Source of the DNA: Desmodus rotundus | Taxonomy: Eukaryota; Chordata; Mammalia; Chiroptera; Phyllostomidae | Direction of reading: 5' to 3' | Length of the DNA stretch: 64,000 nucleotides | NCBI RefSeq assembly: GCF_022682495.2 | Contig: NC_071387.1 | Span: 196,766,143 to 196,830,142 of the forward strand | Part shown: in pieces, positions 50,109 to 61,215 of the stretch | Numbering within the stretch: position 1 is the first letter of the stretch | Layout: the number at the start of each line of letters is the position of its first letter | The notes under the pieces: generated by a model | Databases searched by the model: none | Seen by the model: only the letters and a program-made list of their open reading frames with translations | What the model was told of the DNA's origin: nothing | Translations under genes and position numbers: made by a program

Positions 50109-51865
50109 ATTTTTTTACTTTTTTTATTACTTTTATTTTTTATTTTTTAAATTTTAAAATATATTTATTGATTATGTGATTACAGTTGTCCCATTTCCCC
50201 CCCTTAACTCCACTCCATCCTGCCCACCCTCTCCCTCCCACATTCCCCCCCTATAGTTCATGTCCATGGGTCATACATATAAGTTCTTTGGCTTCTACAT
50301 TTCCTATACTATTCTTACCCTCCCCCTGTGTATTTTCTACCTATCATTTATGCTACTTATTCTCTGTACCTTTTCCCCTCTCTCCCCTTCCCTGTCCCCT
50401 GTTGATAACCCTCCATGTGATCTCCATTTCTGTGGTTCTGTTCCTGTTCTAGTTGTTGGCTTAGTTTGCTTTTGTTTTGGTTTTAGGTGTGGTTGTTAAT
50501 AACTGTAACTTTGCTGTCATTTTTACTGTTCATATTTTTTATCTTCTTTTTCTTAGATAAATCCCTTTAACATATCATATAATAAGGGCTTGGTGATGCT
50601 GAACTCCTTTAACTTGACATTACCTGAGAAGCACTTTATCTGCCTTTCCATTCTAAATGAAAGCTTTGCTGGATAGAGCAATTTTGCAGGTCCTTGCCTT
50701 TCATGACTTGGAATACTTCTTTCCAGCCCCTTCTTGCCTGTAAGGTCTCTTTGGAGAAATCAGCTGTCATTCTTATGGGAACTCCTTTGTAGGTAACTGT
50801 GTCCTTTTCTCTTGCTGTTTCTAAGATTCTCTCCTTATCTTTAATCTTGGCTAATGTAATTATGATGTGCCTTGGTGTGTTCCTCCTTGGGTCCAACTTC
50901 TTTGGGACTCTCTGAGCTTCCTGGACTTCCTGGAAGTCTATTTCCTTTGCCAGATTGAGGAAGTTCTCCTTCATTATTTGTTCAAATAAGTTTTCAATTT
51001 TTTGTTCTTCCTCTTCTTCTTCTGGCACCCCTATAATTCAGATGTTGGAACTTTTCAAGTTGTCCTGGAGGTTCCTAAGCCTCTCCTCATTTTTCCAAAT
51101 TCTTGTTTCTTCATTCTTTTCTGGTTGGATGGTTCTTTCTTCCTTCTGGTCCACACTGTTGATTTGAGTTCCAGTTTCCTTCCCATCACTATTGGTTCCC
51201 TGTACATTTTCCATTGTTTCTCTTAGCATAGCCTTCATTTTTTCATCTAATTTGCGACCAAATTCAACCAATTCTGTGAGATTCGCTGCGCTGTGACACT
51301 GTATGTGGGGGAGGGGCCGAGAGGGAGCAATGGCACCTGCTCCACTCTCTGCCCGATTTCAGCCACTCCCTCCACTTCCCAGAATCAAATTGGGCCTCTC
51401 TGGTGCTGGTTCCCGATGGGTGGGCTTGTGCACGCTCTAGGCACCTGTGGGTCTCTCCAACGACCTCTCCTGTGAGGCTGGGAGTTTCTCCCACTGCAGC
51501 CTCAACCCCCACAGGTGTTTTCAATCAGAGGTTTGAGGCTTTATTTCCCCAATGCTGGAGGCCTGGGCTGCGAGGTCTGCTTTGCTCCCTGCCGGTTCCT
51601 CCCCATTTATCTGTGTGGGAATGTGGGTCCGTGGGGTCTGTTACCCACCTGCCCCATTAGTCCCACACTCTGCCAGTCTCGGTCTTGGTCCCACAGTGGC
51701 AACGCAGTCCTCTCCACCTGCCCGTCTCCACCCCTCCTACCGGTCTGGATGAATGTTTCTTTTTTATCTTCTTGGTGTTGGACTTCCTTGCCGTTCGATT
51801 TTCTGTCAGTTCTGGTTGTTCAAGGAGGCGCAGTGTGTCTACCTACACCGCCATCTTGGTTCTCG
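50109..51865 (-). mobile_element. half-L1 (HAL1-like) retrotransposon: 5' UTR, ORF1, 3' UTR, no ORF2
   Basis: Read on the minus strand, the element starts at 51865 with an L1-type 5' end (GAACCAAGATGGCGG-like). It has a GC-rich 5' UTR to about 51280, an ORF1 region (about 51271-50570) and then directly an A-rich, purine-rich 3' UTR ending in an A-rich tail near 50130. No endonuclease or reverse transcriptase reading frame lies between ORF1 and the 3' UTR. Flanks AATACTACAGTATC (50095-50108) and AATACTCCAGTGTC (51866-51879) form a 14-base TSD with two mismatches, so the 1.76-kb unit inserted as a whole. It lies inside a much older minus-strand L1. Confidence 0.75.
50570..51271 (-). pseudogene. 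decayed L1-type ORF1 (RNA-binding chaperone) of the half-L1
   Basis: L1 ORF1 proteins form trimeric RNA-binding chaperones. Here the coiled-coil half (KLDEKMKAMLRETMENVQG and onward, from 51271) leads to an RRM-like half containing KLDPRRNTPRHIII, RILETAREKDTVTYKG and ADFSKETLQARR, all classic ORF1 landmarks. The frame is broken by a TGA near 51033 where a CpG arginine codon is expected (NI*IIG), and by a one-base shift near 50665 (LQN...). After the shift the frame continues to an unusual C-terminus (ITKPLLYDMLKGFI) that lacks the normal L1 ORF1 tail. It would have been expressed from the element's own 5' UTR and now cannot give full-length protein. Confidence 0.75.
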
Positions 51866-52984
51866 AATACTCCAGTGTCTTAATCACTGCAGCTCTGTAT
51901 GCCATGAAATCAGGTAATGCAAGTCCTCCTGTTTTATACTTCATTTTGGAAATTGTTTTGACTATTTTAGGTCTTTTGCTCTTCTACATAAATTTGACAA
52001 TCAGTTTGTCATTACTCAAAATGCCCCGTTAGAATTATAATCAAAATTATATTGAATTTATATATCATATTTGAGATATTGTATATTTATCTATATTGTG
52101 TCTTCCAAATAACATAAATTTAGGCATTGTTCCTTTTTTATCCACAATATTTTATAGTTTCACTGTACCAGTCTTACACATATTTTTATTATACTTACCT
52201 TTAATTATTTGATCCTTTATGATGATATTACAAATGATATATTGATTTGTTCTCTTTTCTTTATTAGAAATATATAGACATACAATTGATTTTTGTATAT
52301 TGGCCTTGCTAAATTTATCATTTGTTTTGACAACTTTCCATATATTTTTTCAGATTTTCTGGGTATACAATTATGCTACCTGCAAATACTAATACTTTTT
52401 GCATTTCAATCCACTATGGTAATTACTTTCTAGTAGTGATGTTTAGACTCTTTACATTTAACATAAATATTAGTTTTGTCTCATTTAAATCTATCAGTTT
52501 ACTAGTAGTCCTTTGTTTGAACATTTGTGCTTTGTTCATTTCTCTCTCTGCAGTCTTCTTTTGGATTATTCTCACAATTCAATTTTGTCATTTGCTATTG
52601 TTCTATGAGTACATTTTCCTGCTGCTATTGTTTCCAGTAGTTCTTATAGGGTTCGCAGTGTATACCGTTGGTGTATCACAGTCTACCTATTAATAGTATG
52701 TGCCACCACATTTGTATTGTCATTTTTTTACTTCTATGTAGTCTCTAAACTTCATAACATTTTGTGAATTTTTTGTTTGAAGTAATCACCCATATAGAAA
52801 AAAGAACACATTACTATTATTTTTATGTTAATGATTATTTTGTGGAATATATTCAAAATACAAAAAGAAACCCCTTTGTATTTAATCATTTATTTATTTT
52901 GTCCAGTGCTTTTATTTTCAGCATAAGTTCAATTTCATGGTCATAGTATTATTTTGTGTTATCCCGAGGAACTTGTTTTAAGCA

Positions 52985-53330
52985 TTCTTCTATTGCAAGT
53001 CTCCTTCTGAAGTCTCTATGGGAGAATCTTTCCACGCTGCTCCTGCTTCCGGTGGCTCCCAGCATTTCTTGACTTCTTGTGCATCTCTGCCTCCACCTCA
53101 CATGGCTTTTCCTGTGTTTTCATCCTGTGAGTGCCTGCCCCGTGTGTCCTTTGTGAGGACACCAGTCACTGGATTTAAAGAGCCCTCGCAGAAAATCCAG
53201 GATGATCTCACCTCAAGATCCTTAAGTTACACACATCCACAAAGACCTTTGTCCAAAGAAGCTCGTTTTCACAGGCTGAAGGGGTTAGGGCATGAATACC
53301 TTTCAGCGATCTACCCTTAAACCCACTACA
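52985..53330 (-). mobile_element. MLT1-type LTR fragment
   Basis: GTCCTTTGTGAGGACACCAG, ACCTCAAGATCCTTAAGTTA and GGGGTTAGGGCATGAATACC to CCCACTACAG show an antisense MLT1 lacking its start. The apparent 100-codon plus-strand reading frame here is a by-product. Confidence 0.7.
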
Positions 53331-55641
53331 GTTCTGTTGCTTTTTTCAGTTTATTATATTTCTGTGTAATTCAGCTTGAATGGTTTCTATTGTATGCTAT
53401 TAATGTTATTGATCTTCCTTCATTAGAGTCTAATTTGCTTTAAATCTAATTTATAATTTGTTTAACTTAAAATTTATATTTTAAGTCGAGAATTCCTCAA
53501 CGGCCTTATAAGCGGTAATACATTAATCTCCTCTCCATGTTTATCTTTTACTTTAGATTCCTGAGCATGTTCATGAAAGCTATCCCAGAGCCCTTGTCCG
53601 ATGACCCTTCAATATTGCCACAGCGTCTCCATGTCCAAGGAAGCTTATGAAGCTCTCATCGTGTTTCTCTCTTCTCAGTGATCACAGCTCTGTGCCACAT
53701 GTTGCACAATGTCTGAAAACTTTTATTTCAGGGAAGTTGTCCCGATTTCTAAAGATATTTATAGTAGAGAAGTTTATTCCAAGTTACTTCTTCAAGCAGA
53801 CATATGCATATCTACCTATGTGTATCTACATCCAGATATATATAATATATAGCTATAAATATATATGTAGACATAGAGACACAGATCTAGATATAGATAA
53901 AATGGAAATATTCCTTCTCTTGATATTTCAAAATTCAAGGGATTATACCATGATGAAAGGTTTTTATTTTATCGATATAACTATACTTGAAAGAACAGAT
54001 TTTGTATGGGAATTTAAGCAATTAAATTGCAACGAGTCCCATCCATGAGTGAACCTCCAGTGGTACATGTAATGAAGCCCATATGCACTAGCAGTCCACT
54101 CATAGAAATACATACACTAGTGGCTGCCTACAGGAGAATAAGAGACAGAATTCTATGTGTGCTAATTTATTATCATCCATGTTTGCACTCAAAAATAATT
54201 AGAAACAAATTATATCTGATACTTGGCACAACTGATTAGAATATACTTGTATGCTTCATCATGAAGACGGGGAAGTATATGTGAAAGAGTACTCTTAGCT
54301 AAGCAATTAAATACAGTTTAAAATACAAATTTTGACAATTATAAAAATTAAAATATACAGAAGAAAACTGAGTGATTGTGTAATTTGTTAGATTCAAAGG
54401 CTAAGTAAGTACTCTCATCCCTATACCTCCCTCTATTAGCTGGGATCAGGTGTAATGTAGAAGAAACCACACAGTACTAGTGTGGCTAAAACAGAATATG
54501 ATCTCTCTGAAAAAATGCACTTGAAATTAGGAATCTTGGACATTATAGAAACCTACTGCTACCTCCGAGATTCTAGCTCCTACCTTCCTGATCTGATGCC
54601 CACCAGTACACCTCTTCATTCGGAATGGTTGCTGGCACTGCAGCCATTACCACAGGCTTCTAGGTAGCAGAATGGAAAATAATGTTATTTTACAGATTTC
54701 TGAAAACGCTTCACACCACTTTTTCTCATATTTCATGGTCCACATTAATGTACAATAACAGTGGCCAGCCAAAGATGCCGGAAAATGTAGTATTTTATTC
54801 TGGCCAATGTCTGCTGGATTAATATTTGGACTTCTGTGACTAATGGAAGGGAGATGATGTATATTAATAATTGTGTCTATTTAATGTTTTTCACTTTATT
54901 TTATGTATTTTTCTTATCAATACAGTGCATAATCTAATCACACACACATATATTTGCAATGCTAATTTTATGACATAGGTCAGAAGTGTTAAAATATTTA
55001 CAAATATAACACTATTATAATCTGAAGAAATCAAGAGAAGTATACTGAAGTGGATATAAGTTCATATGCATTTTAAAGGATGGGTTAAAATTCAGGAATT
55101 TCTTCATTCAGAATTCTTAAGCAAAGTTCAGGAAAAACAGTGAAATCTAATCTAGATGACATCATCAGGCAGTTTCATTAAAAAATAGCATTCCGATTAC
55201 AGGAAATCAGTATGCTTTTAAAATGTTTTATTTATTTTATGGTTATAACATGGCTGTACTAAATTTTATTCTGTAACCAAACTTGAATATGATTTTAATT
55301 AAAAGCATAACCAGGTACCAGTTATGCATATGACCATGTTTATAAGTGTTACCACTATTAAGAAAATTGCAAATGAAAGAGAATCATTTCTATGATAATA
55401 CTTCTCAAAATTTAGTTCGGTGCCAGTAAGAGGAAAGTACTTGTTATAAAATGGGATCTAAAAGAAAGTTAGGACAGCAAGTTTTAAGTGCACTGCTTTT
55501 TGGGTGTATGTGAGTCTGTGAATGAACGAATGCCTCTAATTCCATGTTTGATAGAAAGCTTATGTCAGCTGTTTCAATACAGCACCGAAGTATCAGAATA
55601 TAATACATCCAAAAGTAAAAGACAAACCCTTTGTATTCCAC
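53331..55641. other. first-intron-like AT-rich DNA, nothing firm recognised
   Basis: 53.33-53.5 kb may be more antisense old L1. 53647-54048 has a 133-codon plus-strand frame dominated by low-complexity TATA sequence and no coding signature. Confidence 0.35.
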
Positions 55642-55671
55642 CTGCTTCTTCAAATCTTCTATTCCATTCAT
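55642..55671 (-). CDS. candidate first coding exon of an unidentified minus-strand gene
   Basis: On the minus strand an ATG at 55671 (purine at -3, GAAATGA) opens MNGIEDLKKQ and is followed by a CAG|GTGGAA splice donor at 55642/55641, leaving phase 0. The same frame stays open for about 56 codons upstream, through a CpG-rich block, to an in-frame TAG at 55840-55842. No other ATG lies in that frame, so I take the upstream part as 5' UTR; it reads rather protein-like, so an upstream exon is an alternative. An out-of-frame ATG near 55751 would give a six-codon upstream ORF. The product is not recognised. Phase 0 matches the candidate exon at 36009. Seen: ATG, donor, open frame. Inferred: that this is the first exon of the gene continuing at 30.5, 17.8 and 15.0 kb. 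Confidence 0.4.
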
Positions 55672-55689
55672 TTCAGGGTGTTTTGTCTT

Positions 55690-55930
55690 TCGTCTGAGGA
55701 GACCACGGAGCAATGTCCCTGGCAGCTGGATCACGCGGACACACTTGACATCCAATTTAGTTAATGCCAGGTCAGTCTGAGAGAGGCAGCGCGCAATGAG
55801 TGCAGCGGGGAGGCTCTGCGCGACTCCGAGGAAAGCCCTCTAATTCCCAGCGCGCTTGTTAAACAATTCTGTGTCAGGACGCCAGCAAGAGAGCTCTAAC
55901 AATCAGTGTCAACAAAATGCGTGGGGAACA
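55690..55930 (-). promoter_or_regulatory. CpG-rich block, probable promoter/5' UTR of the minus-strand gene
   Basis: I count about 14 CpGs in roughly 235 bases (clusters GCGCGC, GCGCGAC, AGCGCGC), in a window where CpG is otherwise scarce. The block lies directly upstream, on the minus strand, of the candidate first coding exon. No TATA box is evident, so a dispersed CpG-type start would fit. It also contains TAAT-core motifs (homeodomain-like) near 55770 and 55842. Methylation normally removes CpGs from neutral mammalian DNA, so their survival suggests germline hypomethylation or constraint. An enhancer or conserved noncoding element is the alternative. Confidence 0.45.
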
Positions 55931-56769
55931 GATTGTTCTGAGAGTTAATGGGTTAATATACACTGCCATTTTTTTCCCTCATTCGGAAACAGGTTCTTTC
56001 CATAGAGCTTATAGTTAAAGATTCAGGGAGATGATGACAACTGACTGTACATAATATTATTGGAATAATCATTACTGTCATTAGTTGTTGACATGGTGCA
56101 GTATATGTTTAAGCTTTGTCTATAGCAGAGTTTAATTCATCTGAAGTTGGTCAAATTTCAGAAGTGTTAACTTGCAAAGTGGAGTTAGTTGTGTTTACAC
56201 ACATAAATAAAACACCATGGTGTATGCTACCAATGCAAATTATTATCAAGAGAAAGAGAAAAGTGCAGCCCAAATATTAATATTTGCTCATGATGATAAA
56301 AACTGGTGACTTTTATGTTGTTTGTTTTATATCTTTTTTTTTACAGTTTATACCTTACGTACATACATTTCCATTCTAAGGAAAGTCATGTTTGTAATTC
56401 AATATTTCATGTAATTCCCATTGAATTAATAAGAAAATTATTTACTTTTAATATTTTCATTCTTAAATATCAAAAATATGATATGGCTCTAGATGACTTG
56501 CTTCAAACTGTGGATTCATCTTTAATATTTCTGAATTTAAAAGGTTAGTTTTAAAATTTGAGTTCCCACAATATACCAAGCACTGTGATGGGACTAGAAA
56601 GAAATATACCTGAATGAACAGGTATTATTACCAAGAGTTACTGAGATTTCTGAGGCGCATTCTATTCGAAAGTGGTTTCATGCTTACAAATGGAATGGAA
56701 GGTATATTTCACTCAAAGCTTGGTGACAACAACATTAAAAACACTAAAAACAAAATGACTGTTTAAAAG

Positions 56770-58000
56770 TTTTTTAAATAAACTTTTATTTTAGAACAAG
56801 TCTAAATTTACAAAAAATTGTTAAGATGGTTCAAAAAGTATCTTTATAATTAGGTATAGGTACATACCCATACCTCATTTCCTCTGTGTTTAGCATCTTT
56901 CATTAGTATGCTACATATTTTACAATTAATAAACTAATACTGATGCATTATTATTATGAACTACAGGTCATACTGTATGCAGATTTCCTTAGTTTTTACC
57001 ATATGTATATATGGTAAATATGATCTCCTATATATTTCTCCAGCCATGTAATATGAAAAGGTATCTAGCCATGTAATATGAAAACTAGAGACATTTACTG
57101 CAGAAGACACAAGATACAAGAAACATTGTACATAAGACAGTGATGTCTCAGTCCCCTTCACAGTACACACCTTGGGACCTCACACAGCTCTCCCAATCAC
57201 CATTAGCTGCCCTGTCATATTTTCCTGAATCTCATCAATGGTCTGAAATCTCTTCCCTTTCAAAGGTGATTTTAGTTTTGGAAAAAGCCAGAGGTTACAA
57301 GGTGTCAAATCTTGGCTGTAGTGGGGCTGAGTCACCTGCATGATTTGATGTTTCACCAAAAAACTCTGCACAAGACTTGATGAATGAGTGGGCATGTTGT
57401 CGTGATGAAGCAGCCGATCATCAGTTGCTCATAGCTGCGGCCTTCAAGATCATCCAAATAGTTTCTGCAGAGGAATGTTCAAGAGTAATGCAAACTTTGA
57501 TGCAGATTCCTTGCTCTACTCACTCAGTCATTTTGAATGTGATGGCCTCACAGTACTCATGCTCACTCAATGGTGTCTACCACCGCCACTGACAAGGACA
57601 GTGAAGTTGTCACTGTTCACACATGCACATTCCAGTCTAGTCTCCTTGGCTACCAGGTTATACTGATGTCTTGCAAACAGTTCTCGCTATATGAACAATG
57701 GCTAGAATTTTTCTGGACATGCCTGGCCTGTATATATATTTTTGTCCCAGGATCGCATCCAGAATACCATGTCATAGTCGTCACATCTTCTTAGGTTCTT
57801 CTTGGCTGTGACAGTTTCTCACGTTTTCTTTTCTTTTTCTTTTATTTTATCTTTTTGGGGGTTTTTTTTGATGACCTTGACATTTGTTAGGAGTGTTCTC
57901 AGGTATGTTGTAGAATATCCCTCAATTAGGATTTGGTTCCTGCTGTTTCTTGTTTTTGTTTGTTTCATGACTGGAATGAATGGACTATGTCATTGTTCTC
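56770..58000 (-). mobile_element. old minus-strand L1 3' region hosting mariner copy B
   Basis: TTTACAAAAAATTGTTAAGA, AATAAACTAATACTGATGCA and CAGATTTCCTTAGTTTTTAC to 57.03 kb, then CCCAGGATCGCATCCAGAAT and CTTGGCTGTGACAGTTTCTC after the mariner, match the antisense 3' end of an old L1 subfamily. The right border is uncertain. Confidence 0.65.
57036..57735 (-). mobile_element. internally deleted mariner copy B
   Basis: Same family and same deletion junction as the 49.4 kb copy, opposite strand. Minus-strand remnants include KLKSPLKGKRFQTIDE and the N-terminal AGAAACTATTTGGATGATC. The left end carries a local duplication of CTAGCCATGTAATATGAAAA-like terminal sequence (57043-57088). Inserted in an old minus-strand L1 whose sequence resumes at about 57736. 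Confidence 0.85.
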
Positions 58001-58422
58001 TACTGTTTGGTTAGATCTGGCTAACGGAAGGTCTGAGTAGGAAATCACAGGCGAGTGAGTTGAGTTTTGTGTTTCCACAGTTGTCTCTGTGAGGAATTTG
58101 GGCTGACTGTATCCATTGCATGCAGTGCGCAGCTCCCCAGAATCTGTCTCTACCCACGGTTCTCAGTTGTTTGTAGCCACTCGCTCTCCTTAATGAATCT
58201 TCACTCTCACTGTTCCTGGATTATCTCATTACCCCTCATGGTTTCCTTACCCCTCGCACATACTTGTGAACATTCCTTTGTTAAACTTTTCTTGAATCAT
58301 CATAATGAAGTTGTGTCAGGTTTTCCACTGGAACCCTGGTTAGTACATTTTGAATCAAATTTAGTTTCCCTTAACATTGACGCAGAGCTAATTTTATAGC
58401 GTATCTTTATGGTACTATAATA

Positions 58423-58968
58423 TTGGGTTGGCCAACATGTTTTTTTTCTGTAAGATGGCTCTGGTAGTGTTTAGTTGTCTATAACTTCCTTCAAAACAAT
58501 TTTGTTAGATTGTATTATGACAGCTGTCATATCAGAGTGCATTAAAAAAATCAAAATTGGTGAACTTCTGTGTAGCCATTTTAGTATTGAAGATGGAAGA
58601 AAATACACAACATTTTCAGTATATTATGCTTTATTATTTCAAGAAAGGTAAAAACACAACTGAAACACACACACACAAAAGATTTGTGCAGTGTATGGAG
58701 AAGGTGCTGTGACTGATTGAACATGTCAAAAGTGGTTTGCAAAGTTTTGTGCTGGAGATCTCTTGCTGGACGATGCTCCACAAGTTGGGTAAACTAGTTG
58801 AAGTTAATAACGATCAAAATGAAACATAAATTGAGAACAGTCAATTTTATGCCATGCAGGAGATAACCAACATACTCAAAATACAAATCAATAAAATTAT
58901 TGGTGAAAATAAAAAACATATATCTTTTATTTTATGCAAAAAAACAATATACTTTTTGGCCAACCCAA
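58423..58968 (+). mobile_element. second mariner family, deleted copy with TA target duplication
   Basis: Terminal repeats TTGGGTTGGCCAA... and ...TTGGCCAACCCAA are bounded by TA on both sides (58421-58422, 58969-58970). The inside retains a decayed transposase N-terminus in plus orientation (MLYYFKKGKNTTET, then EVNNDQNET) with stop codons, and lacks the catalytic part. The termini are those of the mariner family widespread in bats and ruminants. Confidence 0.85.
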
Positions 58969-59154
58969 TACTTTATATAAAATATTTGTTTATAGTTACT
59001 GCTATTCTTGGATTAGCACTCTCATTCTTTGAAGTCCTTCTAATGCCACAGAAATTTACTTATTTATTTTTATATTTCTTCTCCCTTCACAACTGACCTA
59101 CAATTCCAATAATCCAACTTTATTACATCACTTCCCCATATCCATTATGGTTAG

Positions 59155-59590
59155 CTAAATGCAGGCTTACCAAAATAGAATCTCCCGCTGCTATGGCTGT
59201 GGTCATAGGTAATACCACAGACTGTTAGTTCAGAGCCATCCCTTTGGGTCCTTGAGCTGCCATCTAAGAAATCCAACTACCCCATGTTCAGCATAATCAT
59301 GTAGGTACCTCTGTGACTTCCAGCTGAGCCCAGCCTTCCAGCCTTTGTCTCCAAACCACTAGACATGTCAGTGAAGACATAATGTAACTTATGATGAAGC
59401 CCATATGCCATGTGGATACCACATGTGATGTCATCACATCTCATGTGATGTCACATGATGCAAAAGAATTAACCAGTCAAGCTCTTTCCAAATGTTTCAC
59501 CTATAAAAACATGAAATATAATTTTTAAATTTTCTATTTAAAGCCCTTAGGTTGAGGTAGTTTGCTGTGCAGAAATAGACAACAAAAGCA
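59155..59590 (+). mobile_element. MaLR-type LTR
   Basis: CCAGCTGAGCCCAGCCTTCC followed by AGCCCTTAGGTTGAGGTAGT and TGCAGAAATAGACAAC is the 3' part of an MLT1/MST-like LTR in plus orientation. It contains the short palindromic stretch at 59426-59461. Confidence 0.6.
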
Positions 59591-59969
59591 GAATCCAGTA
59601 CCTAATAGTTGAAAGAGGGGCTCCCCCTCAACCTCCTTAACACAGGGCATTGTCAGGGGGATGGAGTGAGGGCTGAGACCTCAAGGGGAATGACAGTGAA
59701 AGCTTGAAAAGCTCCAAGAAGAATTTTCCTTCAATTTTCCAGTCATTAAGGTAAATATTATGGGAGCCTGAAAAATAAGGGGACCTATGTTTTGTGACAA
59801 AAAGTTTGGTGACACTGTCATCTGTAGAAAACAAGAACAATGCATAGATGTCCATTGTATAATATGTTTAAGGTTTGGTTAGAAGGCTTTTAACAGTGTA
59901 TGTTTCTATATAATACAAGATACTAAAGGTGACAGCATAATTTTACTTGTGGGATTTTATTATAATAAA

Positions 59970-61089
59970 TACTTAAAAATACACACAGGTGAATTAAAAT
60001 TAAAACTGAGAATGTGTGTTATAACGGTATTTTATCAGTCCAACAAGAATGTTTCATGGCTTCTATTGGTAGCTGATTTGAGTAATGCTAAGCTCCTATG
60101 ACTTCATACACCTCCCTTCCTTTGTGTTGGTCTTCAGCTTCTTTCAAATTATTTTCTAGTGAACCACTTCATTATGCCACTTGGATATACAAATCAGTAA
60201 CCACAAAAATCAAACATTTTAATTATGCATTAAATGTAAACAATACCTTCCCCTATTGCTTACACACATTTCTAGAGTTAGTAACCATGGATGTTAATGT
60301 TCACATAATTATGGATTCTGGGTGGCAAGAATCACTGAAAAATTTAAAGTGCATTTGTAGTCCAGTATCCCAGATATGAGGAAAAAGCTGCACTTAAACT
60401 AGTATTAGCTCTTCCAATAGTGAGGCAGTATCTCAATCGATCCTAAAAATGTTAAATTTAGCTGAGCTCTTCCTTGTCAAGTAATCGATGTGTTTACTAA
60501 ATGAGAAAGCAGTGTCAAGCAACTAGTGAGACTCAAAGTTATTTGGAAGATGAAATGTGGGTCAGGAAAATTTTATCAACTTGAAATTCACCATCATTAG
60601 TCAGAATTGGTGATATAAGGAAGAAAAGCGAAACATCTGTTTGCATTTTTAAAGAATAAGAGTGAGGTAAGTAGTTGACCTCATGAGTAAGCGCTGAGAA
60701 AACCATTTGTAAAATGTATATGTACAACAGATGGTGTGCAAAGCCTTCTTTGATAGCTGTGATTTTGATTTGAAAAAGTTTATACGTATTTTAGAAGCTG
60801 ACTTAAAATCACTAAGCAATATTGCATCAATGCTATTAATTAAATGTAGTTTGTTCTGTTCTGTGGCTCTCACCTTCCACCTACAATCTCATACTCACTG
60901 GAAAATATATATGGAGTATATTATTATGGCTTAACTCTCAGCTATTGTTCAGCAGTAGATAACTTATGCTCCCCCCTCATTTTGTTATAGTGATCAAATT
61001 ATTCGCCATTGAAATTGTAAAAAATAGACAACCAGGCTATGAGAAGAAAGAATCCTTGAAGAAATGTCCTTGATGCTGAACAAGTCTCA
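59970..61089. other. intergenic AT-rich DNA, nothing recognised
   Basis: Lies upstream of the putative minus-strand promoter. No exon signals or repeats were identified by eye. Confidence 0.35.
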
Positions 61090-61215
61090 TACAAATGGCA
61101 ACCTATTGAGTGCAGAATAAATGAGGTAATTACCATTCAGTTTTACAGATGGAAAAGCTGAGTCACCAGGAGGTTAAGTGACTTTCCCAAGGTCAGAAAA
61201 AGCCATTAGCATTAT
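61090..61215 (-). repeat. MIR SINE, ancient
   Basis: Antisense TTTTACAGATGGAAAAGCTG and GAGGTTAAGTGACTTTCCCA followed by AGGTCAGA are the MIR core, well preserved. Confidence 0.8.

Larger units (their letters stand above)
48590..52700 (-). mobile_element. very old minus-strand L1 hosting a mariner and a half-L1
   Basis: Recognisable antisense L1 features: ATAGAAATGGAATCACATTT, TGCTGAGTAATATACCATTG, then TTTGTTTATTTATTCACAG (3' UTR type), and ORF2 remnants at 51.9-52.5 kb (TATGCTACCTGCAAATACTA). Interrupted at 49406-50069 and 50109-51865. Heavily diverged. Confidence 0.65.

Noticed and set aside
51264..52032. Several overlapping plus- and minus-strand frames of 60-122 codons
   Set aside because: They fall in the GC-rich 5' UTR of the half-L1 and in the flanking old L1; no ORF1 or other protein match.
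53647..54048. 133-codon plus-strand frame
   Set aside because: Dominated by low-complexity TATA-rich sequence, no splice sites or family features.
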